64,000 nucleotides of DNA. It comes from Lagopus muta (lineage: Eukaryota > Chordata > Aves > Galliformes > Phasianidae). Where the stretch lies: the NCBI RefSeq assembly GCF_023343835.1, contig NC_064442.1:16602501-16666500 (forward strand), given 5' to 3'. How positions within the stretch are numbered: position 1 is the first letter of the stretch; each line of letters starts with the position of its first letter. Of this stretch, positions 1-23,600 are shown in pieces. The position numbers and the translations under genes were made by a program. The notes beneath the pieces were generated by a model, which did not search any database, was not told the origin of the DNA, and worked only from the letters and a program-made list of their open reading frames with translations.

Positions 1-3000
1 TTCAGCTTATATAGGACATTTCTGTACCCGATATCATCTGGTTTTGCAAATTGCTCATGAAGTATAGTTTAGTTCCACTCTGACATGTGTTTTAATAGAA
101 GGAGAAGGCTAGCTCTGCAATAGGCAAATTCCTGTGGAAAAGACAGCACAGTGATTATTTCACATGATTGCTGCTTACTGCACTACTGCCTCGAAGACAA
201 CTGGAACAAACACCATCCTGTTTTGGTGCTGCATGGAAGAGCGGACAGGAAACAATCTAGCAATTAACAAATGCAAAAATGATTGACTTAGAATAAAGAG
301 AATGATCTGAAATAAAATATTTGTGTCCTATATTCCCCAAGTTATGCCTATTAAGGGAACAATTAGAACTGAAATCATATCAAATTCAGAGCACTTACTG
401 AAACAACCACAGTGAAAGCAGTGAGATTGCTCCAAGAGCAGTCAGGCCGAAACCCAAGCACAGCCTGGAGGCATTTCCTGTTCAGTATAATGCAGTGCAC
501 TGAGGCCAATACATGGCCCTGATATTGCTTTATTTAATGCCCTTATTTCCCACTGCTTCAAGTATCCTCACACAGCACCACTCACAGTTAAATTCTCGGT
601 TCACTGCTTTTCTCATTATGGAACTTGGCACCCAGAAGTTGTCCTATATACAATTCTTACAAGTTTCATTTTGAAGTGCTGTTTGATTGCAATGAAATAC
701 ACCTTCCTTGCTAACACTTACCTTTTCTCTACCCAGACCTTGGGGAGATTTTGCATTTTATGTTAAAAACAAAACCACCAAAACAAGCAAGTACTGTAAG
801 GGCACAGGAAGCAGAAACCAGTGTCTAACTTGGTGATGAGGTGAATCTCTAAGAGAAAACCAATGCTTGCAAAAGCCCGACTCCTTAGATTACCCTGATG
901 TTTCACTAGGCTCATGTAAATGTAGAGAGCCGTCAGCCAGAACAACATCAGTTTACTGAGTTTCCAGATGATACACAAGGTGTTAGGGGATCTGCAACAT
1001 GCCACTCTTTCTTCAGTTAATTGGCTTCTCTCTATTCTGAGTATTAAAAAATAATAATAATAAAAGAATGATAAGAAGTTTAATGCCGCAGAGTCATATC
1101 AAGCACCTTCTCCACAAACAGCTCCAGCTGGCCCTCCCACCAGCAGCCTTACTGGAGACTAATTGAAGCAGCCACCTATTTGAAAACTCTGAGGTCATCT
1201 TGTGGGTGAACAGATTGGCAATTATTTCATTTAAATGTTGTGTTAAAAACTGATCTTTCAGTATGGTTACTGTTACGATAAGATGTTCATAAATGGGCAT
1301 TTTTGAAAATCTTAGATGAAATGAGGATCTTTTATTTCATCGATAACACGCTGCTGGCCTGAAATCAGCGTATGCGAGCTCCTCATGCAGGTGATTTTGC
1401 TGCTGCTTAACCTTTAACTCCTGATATAAAGCTGCTTACGTGTGAATTTGCCACACATTAAGCAAATGAACTTCTCATTTTTCCATCCTCCTTTCACCTA
1501 TCAGAAGCAGTTCCTATGAAACAAGCTCTTAAAACAACCTACAAGGTAAAAAAAAAGACCTCTCTACTAAAATAACGTTCAGGTGCTACAAAGCCAGAAT
1601 AACTCATGTTCAAAAGATGGCAATGGCAAAAGTTCATTTATCTGTATATACTTGGCTGTACACTGGGGTACCAACAAGCACAATGGATTATTGCAAAGCA
1701 TGTTTTACTGCTCCTAGTGAGCTGTAAGTCCTCCTGTAACAAAGAAATGCACCAGCCTAACCACTGCGAGGCTCTGAGATCAATTACCCAGCATTAGGAA
1801 AGGCAGGGGCTGCACAAGCCATTAGAAGAAGGCAATTTCTGGATGAAGAGTAATGAATTAGGGATGACATTTCGGCTCTTGCATTTGCCAGTTTATGTCA
1901 AGAAGATAACATTAATTACATTTAGATTTTGTTTTGTTTTGCTGCAGTTGGGCTCTGTTCTGTGTTCACTTTTGAAGATAGAAGGAAGACAGACAGTAGT
2001 GTTTCACAGGTCTGTGATTCCCCTTTTGCCTATCTAGCAAGGATGTAAAAAATAGCCTTTGAGGATCTTTGACAGCCAAGCCTCAGACCAGTGCATTGGA
2101 CTAACATATTACAGTGACGGACTGCTGGTGAGGGTGAGATATGCGACAGAGTGGAAATCAAAGCAGCTCCATTTTTGTGTTTCATACAATGATAGCAAGA
2201 ACAGCACACATATGAAACCCTGCTACCAACAGGATTAGGAATTTAATAAGAATTTAATGTATGCTTATTTCATAGCACGCTCAGTACATGCCCCCAGACT
2301 GACTTCATCTGGGTAAATCTCTACATCTGTAAAAAGCCCATGGTAGCACTAACTTTAAAAATAAAGAAAAATTACTATTTAAAATCACAGTTTCTAATTC
2401 AGGGATAGAAGTCAAAGTTCACGAAGGTAAACATAAAGAGTTTTACTTTCATGTGTCCTGAATCTGTCCCCTGATTATCAGGAGAAATTAAACGCTGACT
2501 TCTCAAACTGTTCATTCTGCCTGCATTCATCACTTCACAGAACACAGCAATGCAAACAGCCCTGCCTGCACCTTGTAGCAGGCGTTCACCTGCCTCCTTC
2601 TCCAGCAGACTTCTATTTCATCTGCTGCCCAACTTGTGTTTTCAGAAACTCGTTCTAGGTGTACACAGTGCAGACAGCATCCCTCAAACCACCTCAGTAA
2701 GGTCTGGGTTATGCTAAAATGCGGATAAGACGAAATCATTCATCACCTGGAGCGTGAAAAACACAGCTGGTGTGAGTGCCACAAATAAAGTACCACCCAC
2801 AAAGTACCCCCAGGCACTAAATGAGTATGTCTTCTGGTAAGAAGAAGAAATTACCACTCAGGAGTGGATAAAAGCACAAGGATACCTATTTTGGATTTAC
2901 AGCAAGCACATTTCTATGATTTACTGCCTGAAGTGAACTTAGGCATAGATTTAGACACATCCAATTTTTTTCGCCCCTACCGACAGGGAAGTTAGCACGG

Positions 3001-3171
3001 TTTATAAAAAGGTTATGGACACACTTTCCCTCCTTTAGGAACTGCTCAGTAAAACGATTACAGTAGACAAGCGCCCTTCCCAAGCCGGTCACGAATGTTA
3101 GGCTGTTTCCTAGCCCAGACGCGGCGGATGTGACTCCCACCCTTCCAACACAAGGCACCGAGCTGTCTTAC
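1..3171 (-). other. CIB2 intron 1 (5' part)
   Basis: This is AT-rich sequence between the CIB2 exon 1 donor and the window edge. I see only short open frames without family resemblance, a short AATAATAATAATAA run near 1050, and no recognisable repeat copy. It is read as intron because the next coding exon is missing and no competing gene signal is present. Confidence 0.75.
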
Positions 3172-3222
3172 CTGGTAGGCATCCAGCTGCTCGTCAGTGA
3201 ATATTGTCTGCTTATTACCCAT
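3172..3222 (-). CDS. CIB2: CIB2, first coding exon (partial gene; continues left of the window)
   Basis: The minus strand reads ATG at 3222-3220 followed by MGNKQTIFTDEQLDAYQ and a GTAAGA splice donor at 3171. From memory this matches the N-terminus of calcium- and integrin-binding protein 2 apart from one or two residues. MGNK is the N-myristoylation motif of the family, so the protein is expected at membranes. CIB2 is an EF-hand protein needed for hair-cell mechanotransduction. Only 17 codons lie here; exon 2 (DCTFFNKKDI... in human) was not found in 1-3171, so all of that stretch is intron 1. The gene is divergent to IDH3A, with 1.24 kb between the two start codons and a shared CpG island. 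Identity is secure because the sequence match and the known CIB2-IDH3A neighbourhood agree. Confidence 0.93.
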
Positions 3223-3602
3223 CTTAGAAGAATTCTTCCTTTATGCAGATGCATCCCATAGGAAGCAGCCGGGCTGCTCTGTGCGGCGGGCATTTAGAGC
3301 ACGGATTCCCTGCGAACGCGCCGGCAGAATCGCGAAGCCTGCATTGAAATGCTTCGTGCTGCGGAAGGAAGCGGGACCGGAAAACCTTTCACTCGAGCGC
3401 ACCTAGGAGGCGGGCGCTGCAGTCACAGGCAGGTGGCATCCGAAGGCAGCGATGCCATTCTCTCCGTATTTCAGATGCTTCTCCACACGGAGCTCTCACG
3501 ACTCCCAGCCCGCGGGGCTGTACGGTTACGAACGGCTTCGCAGCCGCTCCGCTCCGCGCCTCAGCGCGCCCCGTGCAGAGCCGCCGCCTCACAGCGCCGC
3601 CT

Positions 3603-3617
3603 GGCGCCCCCTGCAGC
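3603..3617 (-). promoter_or_regulatory. Candidate CTCF site in the CIB2/IDH3A island
   Basis: The minus strand reads GCAGGGGGCGCC, which matches the central CTCF consensus (AGGGGGCGC core), although the upstream CCA of the motif is not matched. The position between two divergent promoters would suit a promoter-bound CTCF site. This is motif recognition only. Confidence 0.4.
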
Positions 3618-4060
3618 GCCCGGCACAGCAGCGCTACTGCGCACACGCGCAGAGCGAGCAAAAGAGCGCCGAAGAGACGCGTGCACAGCACGAGCGAACT
3701 CCGGCACGCCGCGCCGCTGTAGGCTGAGCCCAGCTTTCCGGCTCGCGCTTCTTCACCTGCCCCGTTTGCATTTCTTGTTTTAATTCAACGGCAGAGCGTT
3801 AAGCAATATTTACTCCTGGCATAAGTAACGGCAATAGATCGATACTTTTCTGTGTACACAGCCAGACTCTAACCGTAACGTTATCAGCACCGGCTTTCAT
3901 CGCTTCGCACCCAATTACGTGCCGGGCAGAGCGCTGCAGGCCGAGCTCACACCGCGCTCTGCCCGCCCCGAGTAGCGCCAGCCGAGCGCCGCATCCCCGC
4001 TCAACGCCTCACCGACTAACGGGACTCGGCGCGAAACGCGCGCCCACAGCGCAAAGCACA

Positions 4061-4070
4061 GCGCATGCGC
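4061..4070. promoter_or_regulatory. NRF1 palindrome upstream of IDH3A
   Basis: GCGCATGCGC is the exact palindromic core of the nuclear respiratory factor 1 site. It lies about 390 bp upstream of the IDH3A start codon. A second, weaker ACATGCGCAG lies at about 4108-4117, and a related TGCGCACACGCGCA stretch at about 3638. NRF1 commonly controls nuclear genes for mitochondrial proteins, so the site fits IDH3A, though it could serve CIB2 as well. Confidence 0.6.
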
Positions 4071-4366
4071 GCCTGAAGGCTTGGCTCACCCCGCGGAGGA
4101 AATGGCACATGCGCAGCCGTGCCGGGAGGTCGCACGCAGCCGTACGGCGCGGCAGCGGCTGTCAGTCACGCGGACACTGGCCGTCAGTCACACGGACAGC
4201 GGCTGTCACACACACACCGGCGGCGTAGCGTTGCTCGCTGCCGGGAACGCTGCGCTGACGCAGCCCGCCCCACAGTGCGGGCACGGAGCTCGGGAGCGCG
4301 GACCCCGCAGCACAGCGCGGGGCGGAGCCGTCAGCGCAGCGCGAGGCGCGGCAGCGGCCGCCTCCC

Positions 4367-4376
4367 GGGGGCGGGG
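4367..4376. promoter_or_regulatory. Sp1-type GC box upstream of IDH3A
   Basis: GGGGCGGGGC sits about 85 bp before the IDH3A ATG, a typical position for Sp1/KLF binding in a TATA-less CpG-island promoter. Confidence 0.5.
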
Positions 4377-4459
4377 CGGTAGCGCGCGGCCGCTCGGCGC
4401 CGGTTCCGCTCCGTCGGTGACTGCGGACGTTGCGGGGTCGAAGAAGCGCCGGGCACACC

Positions 4460-15018
<10,559 letters not shown>

Positions 15019-15142
15019 ACTTCTCGTTTGATCCGTATTAACTCTGAAAAGATGCCTCACAAACATACAGTATGTAACCTGGTATATGCGTATATTTTGC
15101 TCATCTCTATAAAGCAAACTTTATAGGGAAGGCCTCTTCATT

Positions 15143-15148
15143 AATAAA
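15143..15148 (+). terminator. IDH3A proximal poly(A) signal
   Basis: Canonical AATAAA 125 bp after the stop codon. The downstream GT-rich element is weak. Confidence 0.45.
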
Positions 15149-16544
15149 TTTAGTCCCCATGGCTACAGATGACGCTTGTGCCTGCTTTCAGTGGACTTTA
15201 AGTGCTCTGTCTTATTTATTTCTACCTGGTAAGCATTTTTATGTAAGAGAAGTATTTTTTTGCCACTGTAACTGTACCATTTGCTGTTTCAACTAGATGG
15301 CTTTTATTTTTCACAAAGAAAAATTATGTGAATATAACATAACCAGAACTAGTGAATTGCTGCAGCACCTTAATGCTTAGAGCTATGTTACTGGTCTTAC
15401 TGAAATTTAAAGGACAGGCTTTTGGCCTAACAAGAGCACAAGACAAACATTATAAAAAGAAACGGGTATAAACTAATTTCCAATAGCAATTTTGTGTTAA
15501 AAGCAATGAAGGAACACTTCTAGGTGTCTGTTGATTGATGAAATACAGCTTTGCCTTCAAAGGGCATGCAAAAAAGAAATGCAAAATCTTAGAGATTTAA
15601 TCTGTTTATGTATATGGAAAAAGAAAAAGACATCAAAGCACCTAGATGTGAGAACTGATATTAACAAAGATATTTTTCAAATCTGTATCAAAATAGTTCT
15701 TACAAGTTTTCCTTTCTGAAACACAGCTTAATTCACAAGAGAGTTGTAACGAGAGTAAATTAGAAAAACTCACTCCTGCTCTGTATTATGAAGGGAAGTT
15801 ATTAACTTCACCAGTTTATACAAAATATTTCATGGCTTCTGCTGGATTGCTTTTTGTGTTATACTTTGTTTTTATGAAGCCTGCTCAGTGTGTCTCACTG
15901 ATTCTATTCTATAAACTCTGAATGTAAAAGACTAGTCCTAATGGAATGAAGACAGATTGAAGGTCTGGCTCTGGGTGCCTACGTTCCAGAAATACATTTC
16001 ATCCCTATTCAAGGATCAGAGACCTTTTCTTCTCCTGCTTCCTAAGCTTAGTAAGCACCAAAGCATCTCTTTTTTTTCCCCCTCCCTTCTTCATCACATA
16101 CAGGTAATCGTGAGCCATTCTGACCTGGATTTCTTAAGGGTATGCTCCTTTTAGCATATCCTTCAAGAAAATGCACGTTTGTAAAACTTGTGGCTAACAC
16201 AAGTTTATACCTACTGCCAGAGCCAGGTGTCTTAAAGCTGGACTGTATTTATGGGTATTACACCTCTGGGTTACTTCCTAGTGAGGCTGTTCAGGCTGGT
16301 TATTTCAGAATCAAAACTATTTTGAATAATGTCTTCTAGCAGAACTCTATGAAGTAAGCAACCCAGCTTTTTTGTACAGCCTAACAACCTGTTGGAGGGG
16401 GGACAGTAAGCTTTATTTCTTGTGCTCTCTGCTTTTGGTGAATAGGGTATCATTTCCTTGTGTTTTACAAGCTGCTGCTTCCTTGTTTCCTCTAGATTAA
16501 TCTTAAGACCTTTTGCAGTACCATTACGCACAAAATGGGGAAAA

Positions 16545-16550
16545 AATAAA
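16545..16550 (+). terminator. IDH3A distal poly(A) signal candidate
   Basis: Canonical AATAAA followed within 30 bp by a T/G-rich stretch, so it is the better of the two signals by context. Confidence 0.5.
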
Positions 16551-16575
16551 CTTTTTGAAGTCCTGCTGCTTGTTG

Positions 16576-17621
16576 TCTTGATAATCCCAGGCTCCTACTT
16601 TGTCTGATGCATTAAGCTGATTGCTGACACTTGCAACAAACTCTGAAGTTTATAGGATGTTTAAGACTGATTGTGAAACTTCCATTGAAACAATATTCTG
16701 CTCTGCATGGTTAGCTGGTTTTAAATCAAGAAAGATGGCTGCAGACTCCCTAGCTGTTATCCATTATAACTCTCTGCCACCACTGACTGATCTATCAGCA
16801 GCCCTTTTAACCCTTCATATAACAATTTATATTTTCTAAGGGAAAGAAGAAATGCTCCCATTTGTCAGCATTAGAACAAGATCAGTATTGAAACATGAAA
16901 GTAGAGTTGCAATACTCTCATTTAAAATGTGTTAATTGTGCTTTGAGGTGAGAGCTCCCATATTACCTACTTTGTATCTTTCCATTTTCAGGAATTGTTT
17001 TCCCAACTTTGAGTGTTGGTTTTAGAAGAAATAATAACGCTTATTTCAACATGGATTTAAGAAATGATGACCTGCTGCTTTTAGAAAAGTCTAGCTGGTA
17101 TAGAAGTGGAAGAGGGTTACAAAATGCGGAGCTAGTGAACAGAAATACACTTTTCCCTAGGATGAAAGAAAACAGGCCTTGGATTTTTTATTATTGTTAT
17201 TTTAAAAACTAATCAGCTTTATATCCAGAGTGGTAGAACAATTTTACTAAACAGGTACTGCTAACTACTCATTTACCACATAAGCTCCAGGCAACCTCCT
17301 GCAGAACAAAAAAATTATAAGGGCAGATCACTGTTTTTTCTGTTTCAGTCTAGAGAACATATACTCACTTCACACAACCTATGAGGATATCATTAATCTT
17401 GCTCATTTAGGGCATAATGTAAAATACATATTATAGAATGGGCACGCTGTACAGAACAGGACAAACTATCAGGTGAGTACTGGGAATAACTAAATTAACA
17501 TAGCAGCTTTCTAGTGCATGACTGCAAAATAAGAACAAGCATTAGTTTTCCTTAATGATTTTGATTAGGAAATACTTCCTGTAGCTTACAAATCTTTCTT
17601 AATGCTCCGATGAAAGGCTTC
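16576..17621. other. IDH3A-ACSBG1 tail-to-tail spacer and ACSBG1 3' UTR
   Basis: There are no coding exons or recognisable repeats. The right part, from about 17187, is the presumed 3' UTR of ACSBG1 on the minus strand; the left part is a short spacer between two convergent genes. Confidence 0.55.
17187..17192 (-). terminator. ACSBG1 poly(A) signal candidate
   Basis: AATAAA on the minus strand, 430 bp beyond the ACSBG1 stop codon. It is the first canonical signal I saw downstream of the gene. Confidence 0.5.
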
Positions 17622-20600
17622 TTACTCTTCATAGAAGGAGTCCACTTCATTTTTGTATTTCTTAAGCACAGTGAGCCGTTTTAACTTCATGGTGGGACCT
17701 TGAGAGAAGGAGTTCATCATAAAAGCAGAAATAGAAACAAGAATTCCTACCCTGTTTAAGCTTTGGTTTTGGATTTTCTGCTACAGAGCCTTTGTTTGGA
17801 AGAACACCTACTTCATTAGTTTAGACCTCTGCCAAAAGTGAGCAGCAGTTGTGGCACATGGCTGCCTTTGTGTAATCGTTAGCACTTCAAAAGCAGCTAA
17901 ATAAGCAGGTGATTCTTAACTATTACTGTTTTTATTTTTTTCCTATTAAAAGACTAGTGGTTTTGAAACTTTGTTCCCAATTTGGGTAAATTCCCAATTT
18001 ACTCACAGAGGCAGATAACATGGCTTTGGGCTCTGCTGTCAATCTTTCATTTAGTCCTCTTTTTTTTAATGCTGATAATGATCACTTTTCAGAATTATTA
18101 CTGGAAGTTATTGAGACTTTAATGCATAAAAAATAATTAGAATTGCATAATTACCCAAAGCAATCTCAAACTTAGCTACAGTGCTGTACTCACTTAAATG
18201 ACCACATATTTCTACATGTGTGCATAGCAAAAACTCCAGATTTTGTATTCTGTAAACACTGCTTAATTTTTCTTCCTTCAATCCAATGATCATATACAGA
18301 ATTTGACAAACAGAACTGTATTTGGATACTTAGGAATCGGCAGCCCCTCTACTGTGTGTACACCTTTAGTATAAATCACAGAATCATTTGAGTCAGAAGG
18401 GACCCTTAAAGGCCATCTCATCTGACTTCCCTGCAGTGAACAGGGACACTCACAGCTCTAACAGTGCTCAGAGCCCCACAGCCTGACCTTGGGTAATGGA
18501 CAGAGTATCCACCAGCTTTGTGGGCAACCTATGCCTGAGCCTCACCACCCTTATTGTAAAAAACTTCCTTACATCCAACCTAACTCTCCCCTCCTTTAGA
18601 TTGAAACTATTTCCATTGAACTGTCACAACAGCCCTTGCTAAAGAGTCTGTCCCCTTCTTTCTTTTAGCCCCCTCTTAGATACTGCAAGACTGCTTCAAA
18701 AAAAAAAAAAAAAAAAGCAGCAAGTCTTACCTAGTTCTCCCCCAGAAATAGAGAAGTCTCTTGGCAGCACTATCCATTTTTGAATGCAATGAACCCTATT
18801 AGTGGCATTCATGTTGACTTTGTTGATTCCCTCCTGAATGGCCTGGTAGATCGCCTGATCCCTTGTCGCTACAATCTCTGATACTGTAGTGGCTTTACTG
18901 CCAATCTTTTGGCAGAAATCTCTGGCTTGTTCAGTGAGGATGTCAGTGGGATCCGATGTGTCTGGGTCCAGGATGCACTAAAATATCAGATGAAGATAAT
19001 CATCAAATTCTTACTCCTACAAGGCATTATCAAATGACTACACTTGATAAGGTTCTCCCTGGGGTAACAATAAAAGCAGCCCAGCATTAATACCCAAACA
19101 TTCCTTAAGCCTGAAAAAGCAGGAATCTCTAGAGATATCAGTACTCAGCTTTTTTTCTATACAGCTACCAAACACAAAAATTTCTGGCTTATATGCAGGT
19201 AATGTGAACAGACCAAAACCACATCAATTAAAGTCCGTCCAGCAACCTTAAATTTCTACCAACTTTTCCAAATTAGTCCATTGTTGTAGGGGGACATTGA
19301 ATTACCATGATATAATGTAAATAACTTCAATCAGAAGCATTGTTTGAAGTTAGAACTTTTAAATATAAAACGTGTAGCCAATCACCTAACCATAACAAGA
19401 TCAGACCGTCACAATTTGACCTGTAGTTGCCATACATTGCTTTGTTGAAATAAAGCCTTCCCATTTAATTCTTGGCCTTCCTTCTAACAGTTTGGAATCC
19501 TTCTTATTTTGTTAGGGTACAGGTGTGTAGTTTCACTGAAATCAGTATTAAGACTGTTATACCTTTAGGGTCAGCAACATGGACAAAAATTTCTTTTTAT
19601 CTCCAATCACCATGGCGTTACTAACAATTGGGAGTTCTTTTTTAACAGCATCTTCAATTGGAACGGGAGGCACATTTTCACCTCCAGCTGTAATAATCAA
19701 ATCTAGACCAAAAGAAAAAGAAAGGCTATTACTTGAAATCTAATTTCAAAGAGCAGGCTAATTCCAGGATGGCTCTACCTTTCTTACTTTTATACGCAGA
19801 ACAATACTTTCCAAAGAGAAGCAAGCCTATTTCAAGTTGTTAGTCTGATTGTCTTCAAAATAACTGTTGTAGATATTGATTCTTTCCAAGGATCTGCTTA
19901 AATGTTCATTTTTCCCTCTATATAACACATTTACCCCCACATACACACAGTGTGAGTTTTAAACAGCATCATGTTTTCCGTGTAATCCAGTAACAGGTTA
20001 ACAACAGGCATATATATATATATATATATATGCAGTGCAATATCCAATGTATACGTGCAACATGTTGTATAATGTGGACTTTTTTTTTTTTTGAACAATC
20101 ATTTCTTCCAGACTAACATAGGATTCGCTCTCTAATTCACCATTAACTCACCAAAAGCAGTTCATGGTTAACATCGTGATCAAAGCTAATTCTCTGAGCC
20201 ACCAAGAGGGGTCAGACAAAAACAAGTTAATAGTGTAGGAAAGCTGCACAGAAGCAATGCAGAAAGAAGAGGAGCATGATGAGGGATAGGTGAGATTTTA
20301 GAGACAGTTCAGGATGGAAGCAGTCATTCCTGCCCTACTTTTGACATGACTTGCATTTAATGACAGACTGACAACTTAATATTTTTAAGGTCTGTAAACA
20401 ATAGAGGCACTAACTTTACTGATAAGGGAATATTCAGCTCTTTTTGAATGCATTAATTCTGAAGTATAATATGTGTAATCATTGAAGCCATTGTGAAATT
20501 GAGAATTATCTAAGCAAATTGCAATTCTGTTTTCATTGCACTGGTGGCTTCTCACTGCCCTCAAATAATGGTCTTGGCAGCAGTTCAGCAACATGCTTCA

Positions 20601-23600
20601 AGAAATAATGCAGAGCACTGGCAGACCAGTCCTGTGTGGAATAATCCATCTTACTGCATACATTAAGGAATGGGTTGGTTCCTCTTGGTTCCCTTGTCAG
20701 TGTAAAAGAATGTAGATGTAATCAAGGAAATATGGCACACTTTCAGCACTCACACATTTAGTCCTTAACACCTCTACTGCTCCATAAAGAGCAACTATGA
20801 GAAATAACTTCCAGTCTACACTCAGCATTCTGGTATGGAGTAGCCATTCATTTCACAGTTATGAATGTTATTTCTCTCCCTAGTTAACATAGTGCATGCA
20901 TCAGAGGAAGCATGCATAGTGTTTCTAGAGTAAAAGACTTCTGTCACACCACAGAAATACAGCAAAGTTATTGTGTACCTAAACTACAGAGATCTTTTTC
21001 TTTATTTTCCTCTCCTTTTGTCTTACTCCAATTTTTTGTCCTAGATCTTCTCACAAGCTCCAGGAAATTTTATTTTTCAGTCTGAAATGTCAGCTTTGTC
21101 ACAGCTGACAACAGAACTGTAATCACTGTAACAACTTCTTGCACATGCCTACAGATAGTCCCTATCTGGGCTTCTCTAGCAGTATCTTTGTGCTTCGCAG
21201 CTTCTCTGGATCTCAGATACCAAAAAGCAGTTTCTATGGTTTCATGCTCAATATAACAAATCATAAAACTTGTAAGACCAAAGGAATTAAAGGAGGAAGT
21301 CCTGTTTCAGTTACTAGAAGAGAAGCTCCTTTACTATCTTCTATTGCATTTACCTTAGTTAGACATTAAAACTAAAAGTAAACTGCACAGGTGGTTCTTT
21401 TATCTCAGTCTTCCTAACCTGAAAGTAGAGCAACAGTTGTTAGTTCAGCAGTGAAGGAAGATGTGAGTGCAACACAAACATTAGGGCAGGAGACTAGAAG
21501 GTGCTAACCACTAAACTAAGCAAAATTGAATCAGATAAGAAAGCAAACTAGGAATCAAAGTAACTGTATCTGGTGCAGCCTATTAATAGTACCTACTTAA
21601 GTCCTGGTGCCTAATAGAACACCATGTTACTCTCTGACAAATTAATTCACTCATGTCATCCCCTTAATGATTCATCATACATTCTATGATGATAGTCACT
21701 CAGTTTTTAGATCTCAAGTTTACACATCTGACAAATCAGACTATGAGCACGTATTTTGAGAAAGTACTTCAGTAACCAATGACCAGTTTTATTCATGTGA
21801 GACTTCAAGCTATGCACTGTAAGAGCACCTAGGTTTATTGTCCTGTGCTTTCAAATTTCAATACTATTCTCTGTAAATGTATCACAAAAAGCAGAGGAAT
21901 CTAGCTCTGACCTACAGCAATAACTGTTACATAATAGAGTTGCCTGCTGTTAACAACTAAACATTCTAGTGTGCAATTAAGACAACTGAGCAAGATCCAG
22001 AAGGAGACTGGACAGCTTAGAGGATCATTAGAATCAAAGAAGACACACTAAACCTGCATTGTGATTTTATATTATTTGTGATTAATAATAACAAGGTCTG
22101 GGAGATGGACAGCCTCACTGTAGAAACTGAGGTATCTGCACCTGTTAAAAACTAGAAGGAAACCTTTCCTGAATGGGGAACACCATGGTCTCCTCATCAG
22201 AAAGCTTATTTTCCTTTCTGTTAGATTAATGCAGCTGTGATTAAAAGACAGTCACTAAATGAGACAAGCCACATCTGATATATAACTGAACAGTGCTGGA
22301 TAGTTATTATAAATGTGATGCAAGATTTTCCTCATTACCTTTAATTCTTCCAGTGACATAGAGAAAGCCATCCTTGTCTAGTTTTCCTAAATCTCCAGAA
22401 TGCAGCCACCCATCCTCATCAAAGGCTTCTTTTGTTTTGTCTTCCATGTTTAAATAACCCATGAAAACAGTCCTTCCCCAGAAACAGATTTCTCCATTGC
22501 CTTCTGTATCTTCATTCACTAATTTCACTCTGCAGCCAGGTACTGGTTTACCACAGCTTTTGGGGAAAAGCAAGAAAACACACAAGGAGCACTGAAATAC
22601 TTTATATTGATAGGACATCTACAATGCCAACCCCGTGGTCCTATCAAAATGTAAGCAATAGTAACACCCTGCTGTAACTGTTTGAAAGGAATGAACTTAC
22701 TGGGGCTAACACAATAGCTGTGTATCTTGCTCATCCTTCCTGCTCTTTTCCTCTCTGTATCTTAGAGGTTTTGTTTTGAAAGTTATCCTACCATAGGTCA
22801 GAGCTACACTCCACATCCCACTTAGTAACTGTTCTGCAGAGAATGCTGTAGATCATTTTCAGTGCTCCTGACTTGGCATGCTATGGAGGCAATGCGTTCA
22901 GTTTCTGACCTCAAAGTGGTAACATCTTTGCTGAACTCAGTTGTACACTTCTCATAAATATAATGAAATACAATAACTGAAAAGTTACCTGTGCTGCCTG
23001 TAGTTATACGGCCCTGAGAGGCAGTGTGGGCCTGTGGTCTCACTCATGCCATAGGCTTCATACAGGGTGATGTTCAGACCCAAGAAAAAATACAGCGTTT
23101 CTGTATTGAGAGGAGCAGCACCACAGAAGTGCTTCTGACAGCTAGAAAAACCCAGTGCACTGCGTATTTTAGCAAGCACCAAGTAGTCTGCTAGCCTTGT
23201 CCAAAACTGTTTCAAGTCACTGCTGAGTAGAAAACAAGAAACAGGAAGAGACAGTAAGTTGGATGAAGTCATATAGTTAGCAAGACAAAATCAGAAACAG
23301 GGCTTTTTTAGATATGTATTTGTCATTAGTGCGTGGAAGTTGACAGATTCACATCAGTAATAATTCATTCTTCATTTATTCAGTGTCTTTCATTGCAAGT
23401 GAGCACCAACTCTTACAGCTCCTGAATACTGCTAATTCAGAATGCATCTACAAAACCATATTGCATAAGACAATACTTTTGTCCTCCTGATTCTTCATCA
23501 GTTAAAATAATCTCTGAGAACCAATACCAGTAAAATCAGAAATCTGCAAGGCTCTTTCAAAAAGCTGAAAGATCAGACAAGCAAATTGCCATCGATGCAC

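Larger units (their letters stand above)
15019..16575 (+). other. IDH3A 3' UTR (likely, with two poly(A) choices)
   Basis: After the IDH3A stop there is no further coding signal. An early AATAAA lies at 15143-15148 and a later one at 16545-16550, the latter followed by the T/G-rich TTGTTGTCTTG expected of a cleavage region. Either or both may be used, giving a 3' UTR of about 0.15 or 1.55 kb. Short open frames in this stretch have no recognisable family. Confidence 0.6.
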
